Source: Omphiscola glabra
Taxonomy: Eukaryota > Mollusca > Gastropoda > Lymnaeidae
Assembly: GCA_964017045.1 (NCBI GenBank)
Contig: OZ024811.1
Location: forward strand, 12,925,818 to 12,989,817
Reading direction: 5' to 3'
Length of the DNA: 64,000 nucleotides
Within the stretch, counting starts at the first letter, position 1. Every line of letters begins with the position of its first letter. Below are positions 57,684-64,000 of the stretch, piece by piece. A program made the translations under genes and the position numbers. The notes beneath the pieces are model-generated. The model did no database searches, was not told the origin of the DNA, and worked only from the letters and a program-made list of their open reading frames with translations.

Positions 57684-57822
57684 TTATAAGCTAGAGATAA
57701 ATGGGTGCTTATTGAGATGGTAGATGTAGTTGATTAGCTTGAGATAAATGGGTTATTTGTGATGGTAGATGTAGTTGATTAGCTAGAGATAAATAGGTGT
57801 TGATTGTGATGGTGCATTTAGT
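57681..57822 (+). repeat. 45-50 bp repeat, three copies, starting at the receptor stop codon
   Basis: Units begin TGATTAGCTAGAGATAAATG and end GGTAGATGTAGT, at 57681, 57731 and 57776. The first TGA is the stop codon. Confidence 0.85.
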
Positions 57823-57893
57823 TGACTGACTATAGTTAAGGCTTGTGAGGCATATAATATACGTAGAATCACGCAACTGGAATGATTTGCCTC

Positions 57894-57899
57894 AATAAA
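57894..57899 (+). promoter_or_regulatory. poly(A) signal AATAAA of the receptor gene
   Basis: The first canonical hexamer after the stop, giving a 3' UTR of about 230 nt that includes three copies of a 45-50 bp repeat. Confidence 0.5.
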
Positions 57900-58640
57900 C
57901 CATGTCTGCTGGAAGTTAGCTAGAGCCCGGTCAAGTGGCCAATACTTTTATGGCTTTCCGTAATATATGAAAAATCAATTATGGCATCTCTTTCTTTGGA
58001 TTTTCTCAATTCTTTGTTTACGACAGTTCAACTCTGACATTTCCTACAACATGGCCACTCAGTTCTGACGTCCATTTCCTCTCAATCTGACATTTGCTTC
58101 TTTATACTCATCCATTTCTGACATCTCCTCCATTGGATTTGTTCCAGCAGTTGTTTCCTTCTCTGACTGTTCGTTTATATCTGACGTCCCTTTTATTTGT
58201 TTCCCTTAAGCTAACGTGCTAGAACCTATTACCGCTTAGTGCAACCATCACTTCTTTAAGTTGTGATACAATGCAATTAGTGCCACCATTCCCAAAATAA
58301 GTTGTGTTGCTATTCAATTAGGGCTACAATCCACTAAATGCTACCATCTCCTCTATTCAGTTCAATAAGACTCAATTTGGCCAAACCATACATAAAACTA
58401 TTTTCAAACATGGAAATAGTCAAGAGTTCCACCTTGCTTACATCCCCTTACAAAATGAAATTGTAAATATGGTCATTGGTGTCTTTTTCTTACAAGTGAA
58501 ATTTTTGTTAGAAGTTATAAACTCGTAATGAATAGAATGATTTCCCTTTGGTCCAACTGGTCTGGCGTGCAGTTATCCACAGTGCCTTAACTCATGTTAT
58601 GCTGTCTTATTAATTTATATCAACACGAAGTGAGCTCCTT
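57900..58640. other. no gene seen
   Basis: Region 3' of the receptor with short TCTGACATTTC-type recurrences near 58030-58190. Nothing else supported. Confidence 0.45.
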
Positions 58641-58895
58641 TGATGATGTATCAGACATAGATACCTACTGTGCGTGAGCTGCTATGATGATGTATCAGAC
58701 ATAGATACCTACTGTGCGTGAGCTGCTATGATGATGTATCAGACATAGATACCTACTGTGCGTGAGCTGCTATGATGATGTATCAGACATAGATACCTAC
58801 TGTGCGTGAGCTGCTATGATGATGTATCAGACATAGATACCTACTGTGCGTGAGCTGCTATGATGATGTATCAGACATATATACCTACAGTTCGC
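58640..58895 (+). repeat. 44-bp array, about six copies
   Basis: GTGCGTGAGCTGCTATGATG then ATGTATCAGACATAGATACC then TACT; the central copies are identical, edge copies diverged. Confidence 0.95.
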
Positions 58896-59544
58896 GAGCT
58901 AACGAGACAGTGGTTTAGACACATGATTTAACAACAGACTTTATCAACTGGAAAAACTTCAAACAAAGAAAGACAATCACATCTTACAGTTGAATTTTTA
59001 AACTGATTCTATATAAACATCAACCTGACTTCAGAGTTGAGACAACTCAAGAGAGGCTCCTGGTCAGTAACATGCTAGACACTAAAATAAATTGAACCTC
59101 AACCGTGTGTATCAGATGAAATAATTTACACTGTAGACATTCGGTGGAACGTTACATCAATTTTGATCGATCTGCAGTGATCTTTGTTTTACAAATAATC
59201 AGTTTTTCTGTGCCACAATTTCACACGAGGCTCCACCGACCTTCAGATAAGTCTCCGAAAGATTCGGAAACATTCCCACAAGACTGGGTCACCTTGTTAT
59301 CTAATCAACTGGTCAAGAGATTGTGAAATCATTTTGTGTCGTCATCAAAGTTAAAGACTGTACCACTCTGTCATCCCCATGCCGTTTTACGTTCCGTGTT
59401 CCACGCTCTTAACTACGCTGCTCCTACGTACCTTCCTGTCACCTGCGCCTGAAGCTCCACCAATCTGCCATCTTGTCGACTCGACGTGCTACTGTCATTT
59501 CATCAATTTCAATCACCAATATGAAATTATTTAAACCTCAGTGT

Positions 59545-60640
59545 TTTCAACTTTAACTTTCCGTCCTGTAGCATCCAAACCAGACTGAGCAACATCCCGT
59601 CCTGTAGCATCCAAACCAGACTGAACAACATCCCGTCCTGTAGCATCCAAACCAGACTGAACAACATCCAGTCCTGTAGCATCCCGTCCTGTAGCATCCA
59701 AACCAGACTGAACAACATCCCGTCCTGTAGCATCCAAACCAGACTGAACAACATCCAATCCTGTAGACTCACAATCCTTCCGTCATTCAGCATACATTTC
59801 AGACTCAGCATTCTGTCGTCCTATAGCATCCACACCGTGCTGAACAACCTGCCGTCCTATAGCATCCACACCGTGCTGAACAACCTGCCGTCCTATAGCA
59901 TCCACACCGTGCTGAACAACCTGCCTTCCTCTAGCATCCACACCGTGCTGAACAACATGCTGTACTGAAGCACCCAATCAAGGCTCACCATACATGTGGC
60001 ATCCGTAACTGATTCATCAACATGTCATACAGTAGTATCCACACAAGACTTTACAGCATGTCATATGGTAGTATCCACACAATGCTTTACATCATGTCAT
60101 ACGGCAGTATCCACAAAAGACTTTACAGCATGTCATACGATAGTATCCACATAAGACTTTAAAGCATGTCATACGGTAGTATCCACATAAGACTTTACAG
60201 CATGTCATACGGTAGTATCCACACAAGACTTTACAGCATGTCATACGGTAGTATCCACATAAGACTTTACAGCATGTCATACGGTAGTATCCACATAAGA
60301 CTTTACAGCACGTCGTCTTGTAGCGTTAGTAACTGAATCAGCAGTCAGTCTTCATGTAGCATCCCTATAAGAATCAGCAGTATGCCTTCATCTAGCATCC
60401 ACATCAGAACCAGCAATCTGCCTTCATGTAACATCCACACCAGAATCAGCGGTCTGCAGTCATGTAGAATCCACACCAGAATAAGCAGTCTGCCGTCATA
60501 CAGCATCCACACCAGAATCCTCAGTCTGCCTTCGTGCAACATCGATGCCTGACTCCAGATCCTGCCTACCTTCAGCATGCATACCCGGGTCAAAAATGTA
60601 CCGTCCTGTGTCATGCGAATCAGGCTTACCGAAATTCAGT
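59545..60640 (+). repeat. 36-bp satellite superfamily in four blocks, about 28 units
   Basis: Four adjacent blocks share a 36-bp period and the core GTAGCATCCACACCAGACT: A 59563-59770 (CGTCCTGTAGCATCCAAACC), B 59800-59965 (CGTCCTATAGCATCCACACC), C 60018-60320 (CATACGGTAGTATCCACATA) and D 60330-60640 (CTTCATGTAGCATCCACACC). Blocks differ more from each other than units within a block. Confidence 0.9.
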
Positions 60641-61248
60641 ACTGTGCCATCCACATCCTGCCATTCCTCACATCGAAGAACTACTACTGTATCCTTATGT
60701 ATCTTTACCATCATCAAATATCGGAAACGATCTGTTGTTAACAATGCAAAAATGTTCTTAAATTAAACATACATTATTTGTTCTTTATCCAGCCAAAGGA
60801 CTCAAGCATTACATTTCTTCAATTTGAAATACTCAAATATTTGTATGTATAAAACAATCTATTGGAATCAAGCAGTGCTTTAGACTATTATTCCATTTCC
60901 TACATTCGAAAAAAAATTGTTTTGCTTTTGCATAATTTATGTTCATACCTGTTATTTAAATGTTAATGAATAGGAAAGAATTTAATACCGCTGTGATATG
61001 GTCTGTTATAAAGTTTAATGATTTATTTGTTTGCATGATTTTGTCAATATTTCTTATACAAGATGATTCGTGTTGGGATCATTATAGTTTGATTGATATA
61101 TCAATTTATATTTGCCGTCAATATTTATACCGTCTATGCTGAGTGATGTAAAATTGTTTACAAGTTGGTTGATAAATGTGTTTCAAAATGTTTTGGTTGA
61201 TGAGATTGTTATCCGTTGTCTATTCCAGTTCTAATTGTTGATCAAAAC

Positions 61249-61852
61249 CAATGGTTCCCAAATCTGTTCCGCGGAACCTCATAGTAATAAAAATCGCTGG
61301 AGAGTCGGGAGATATTAGGTCCGACTGGATAACTTGTTCATTACAATAAAGTATGGGTGTTTAATCACTATTAAAGATTTACCAGTCCACCAGACCTAGA
61401 CCCTGGAGTCCACCAGACCTAGACCCTGGAGTCCACCAGACCTAGACCCTGGAGTCCACCAGACCTAGACCCTGGAGTCCACCAGACCTAGAACCTGGAG
61501 TCCACCAGACCTAGACCCTGGAGTCCACCAGACCTAGACCCTGGAGTCCACCAGACCTACACCCTGGAGTCCACCAGACCTAGACCCTGGAGTCCACCAG
61601 ACCTAGAACCTAGAGTCCACCAGACCTTGACCCTGGAGTCCACCAGACCTAGACCCTGGAGCCCACCAGACCTAGACCCTGGAGTCCACCAGACCTAGAC
61701 CCTGGAGTCCACCAGACCTAGACCCTGGAGTCCACCAGACCTAGACCCTGGAGTCCACCAGACTTAGTCAAATTTAATTTATAAAACATAATTCAGGACT
61801 AGGGTATTGATTATAAAAAGAATTCCACGGGCCGAAATGTTTGAAACCACTG
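61249..61852. mobile_element. diverged hAT-like element carrying a 23-bp array
   Basis: The left end CAATGGTTCCCAAATCTGTT and the right end, reverse-complemented, CAGTGGTTTCAAACATTTCG are similar inverted repeats. Flanks ATCAAAAC and ATCTGAAC match at six of eight bases, compatible with an aged 8-bp hAT duplication. No transposase. Confidence 0.65.
61386..61765 (+). repeat. 23-bp array GTCCACCAGACCTAGACCCTGGA type, about 16 copies
   Basis: Core CCAGACCTAGACCCTGGAGT repeated with very few changes, inside the hAT-like element. Confidence 0.95.
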
Positions 61853-61860
61853 ATCTGAAC

Positions 61861-62600
61861 AATTACCCGAGAGATAAAGGGAGATAAATGTAGGAATTTA
61901 TAATTTTTTTTGTCATCTACCATGGAGATCTCGTTTCTTCCCATATAAGCTAAAATTTCTAGCTTATGAGCAAAGCATCCAACATTAAATCATTGGCAAC
62001 GTCTTACGAACTTAAAGTTTGAGGACATCTGAACTTTTATGAAACAAGATTCAACCCCATATATTAAATAATTAAATAGCATACTCTCTCACTCTATCTG
62101 TGTAATGTGTACAAGGTAGGACTGAATCCCCGGGGTAAAAATCCAGTGGACCACCAGTTCCGGTCTTATAAGGGCCTCCTGGGTCACCTCCGAATTATAA
62201 TAAAACTTAGAAAAATAATCTCTCCCTAAAGACTGGTGTCATGGACCACTTGGATGGCACAGTCTCCCATTGTATATGTTTCTCAGGTATGGATAAAACT
62301 AAAAAATGGAGAGAGAAGGGGGAAGAAAGAAGAGAAAAGAACCGCGCCTGCGTGTATCCGGATGATAGTGGGTTGTCTACATATTGTACCACAAAACTTT
62401 ATGCATGCATTATTGAATATATTGAATTATCATAACTTAATTTATGCAATCAGTACATGGCCCAGAGCGCAGCAGGGGGGGGGGGCTTGGTGCAGCTCCG
62501 CCGATTAGGGTCAAATGCAACGAAACGTTTCTTTTAAAAAGAAGAATTACAGATTTTAGCCACAATTTTTTTTCCATATATTGGTGTCAAAGTTTTGCCA
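61861..62600. other. no gene seen
   Basis: Ordinary AT-rich DNA with a G run near 62475. Open frames at 62236-62508 match nothing known to me. Confidence 0.45.
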
Positions 62601-62715
62601 GATTAAGCCGTTTGGTGTATTGGGGAGCCCCCTGCCAGATTAAGCCATTTGGTATAACGGTGACCCACTTCCAGATTAAGCCGTTTGGTGTAATGGATGA
62701 ACTGACGGATTAAGA
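62598..62715 (+). repeat. three-copy ~38-bp repeat
   Basis: CCAGATTAAGCCGTTTGGTG occurs three times with variants (62599, 62634, 62671). Confidence 0.75.
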
Positions 62716-62789
62716 ACTTAAATGATCTTTCCGATTAAGTGCAATACCAAATTAAGTATGTTTGTTTGTTTGCATGTTTGTTTTTGTTG

Positions 62790-63005
62790 TTGATTTTTTT
62801 TTTGGTGTGTATTTTGTTGTTGTTGTTTTTTTTGGTGTGTATTTTGTTGTTGTTGTTTTTTTTGGTGTGTATTTTGTTGTTGTTGTTTTTTTTTGGTGTG
62901 TATTTTGTTGTTGTTGTTTTTTTTGGTGTGTATTTTGTTGTTGTTGTTTTTTTTGGTGTGTATTTTGTTGTTGTTGTTTTTTTTGGTGTGTATTTTGTTG
63001 TTGTT
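62790..63005 (+). repeat. 29-30 bp T/G-rich array, seven copies
   Basis: TTTTTTTTGGTGTGTATTTT then GTTGTTGTTG; a simple-sequence-derived minisatellite. All frames here are artefacts. Confidence 0.95.
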
Positions 63006-63440
63006 TGGCAAAGAGAAGTGCGATTTTTTTAAAATATAATATTCCATTGTCTTCGCCAAACCTCCAACATGTTAAAATGTAATATGCAGACTGGGGTGGG
63101 GGAGGGGAGGAGGGGGTTAATCAATTATAACATACAGACGAATTATTTGATGACTTCACCGAAGATTCTTCTTCTTATAATACTTTGAATAAAGGCCCCC
63201 CCCCCCCAAAAAAAAACCCAAAGAGAAAAAAAAAATGTGTAGAATGTAGATATTTAGTGGTTGTATTTGCTGAATCCTTCGCATCAACACCTTGTCATGG
63301 TAATGGTGAGTGTGTTTTTGTGGAAGTGGGGAAGGAGATGGTGTATTTGCTTGATTAAGATTGGACAGTTTGGGATGGGGTGACGGTCTAGTTAAAAAAA
63401 ATTGAACTATATCCTTTTCCCCTTAAGCCTGGGGGGGGGG

Positions 63441-63772
63441 TGTCAAGGGTATGAAATCAATGTAGTTATGTTTGTAAGTAAATCATGTTGAGTTAGAGAG
63501 TATACGTGTAGCGTTGTATATTGTGCGTGAATGTTGTGACGTATTTGGGTAGGGGAAGTGACGCATTAGTTTAGAGTAGAGTAGAGAGTGGAATGTAGAT
63601 GGCGGTTGGACAAAGCGATGTTGTAGAACCTTAGGAAAGAGAGCTGTGTACCTTGTGTTTCCTGATAATTAAAGTTATACATAGTTATGAAAAGGACTTG
63701 AGTTGTTACTAATGGTTGAATTAGTGGAAGAACTTGATGAATGATCCAATCCTGAGGACATAGAAGTTGACA
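63441..63772 (+). mobile_element. putative 5' LTR of an LTR retrotransposon running off the window
   Basis: The segment begins TGTCAA and ends TTGACA, the TG...CA inverted ends of LTRs, length 332 bp. It is followed at once by TTAGGGGGCTACTCGTCCGA, which resembles a proline-tRNA-type primer binding site (GGGGGCT...CGTCCG) with three extra bases. AATTAAAG near 63668 could be the poly(A) signal. The second LTR and coding region lie outside the window, so this is unproven. Confidence 0.55.
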
Positions 63773-64000
63773 TTAGGGGGCTACTCGTCCGAGATTGGAA
63801 AACATCATTTTCTTACTTGAGGTAAAGTCCAAGAACTTTCTTATACTTTTGTGAAGTTACAAGTATCGTCGCTGTCCCGTGTTTCAAGGTCGGAGCTCTG
63901 ATGCCACCGTGTATCAAGTGTGTATGAGTTGCATACACCAGTGACTCCATTAACTACCTACGTCCTGTATCAGGCTGGTTATGTTAACTGCGCCTGGCCG
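63773..64000 (+). mobile_element. possible start of LTR-retrotransposon internal region
   Basis: Sequence after the putative LTR, starting with the primer-site-like motif. No gag frame is recognisable before the window ends. Confidence 0.4.

Noticed and set aside
63441..64000. Endogenous retrovirus call
   Set aside because: Only an LTR-like segment and primer-site-like motif are visible; no gag, pol or env sequence, so LTR retrotransposon is the most that can be said.

Overview
The window reads as nuclear DNA of an invertebrate animal, most likely a gastropod mollusc. It is AT-rich, its genes have GT-AG introns, and about a fifth to a quarter of it (rough count) is tandem repeat. Pointers to a snail are a leucine-rich-repeat GPCR of the GRL101/relaxin-receptor type, a macin-like cysteine-rich peptide gene and a SPIN-like hAT element; the species is inferred, not proven.

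Three host genes are supported, all on the + strand. (1) 4410-20085: MGAT1 (N-acetylglucosaminyltransferase I), 11 coding exons whose phases all fit, giving 431 residues. (2) 39154-43525: two exons of a secreted macin-like peptide, with a 4 kb intron filled by repeats and a possible missing middle exon. (3) 53519-57683: a leucine-rich-repeat 7TM receptor of 710 residues, with a signal-peptide exon, a 2 kb intron and one large exon. The three are unrelated in function: Golgi N-glycan branching, innate defence (inferred) and hormone or peptide sensing (inferred).

Between and inside the genes lie mobile elements. These are a piggyBac-type element (18495-19673) and a TA-flanked MITE (17366-17626) in MGAT1 introns, a hAT transposase remnant in MGAT1 intron 6, a SPIN-like hAT element with a perfect 8-bp target duplication (25426-25614), a Helitron helicase remnant (28308-28502), two Harbinger-like MITEs (33001-33173, 40101-40274), a broken non-LTR retrotransposon (45660-47964, - strand) beside a + strand LINE/SINE 3' hairpin tail (48036-48117), a hAT-like element carrying a 23-bp array (61249-61852), and a putative LTR (63441-63772) with the start of its internal region at the right edge.

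The most unusual signal is a pattern. Several tandem arrays start exactly at gene boundaries and copy the boundary itself: the exon 3 donor, exon 4 acceptor, exon 4 donor, exon 8 acceptor and intron 9 start of MGAT1, and the exon 1 donor and stop codon of the receptor gene. A second theme is paralogous segments (28.5-31.3 kb and 43.7-45.4 kb) in which different minisatellites expanded in each copy. Long open frames inside arrays (for example 40.4-42.5 kb, open on both strands) are taken as by-products of stop-free repeat units, not genes.
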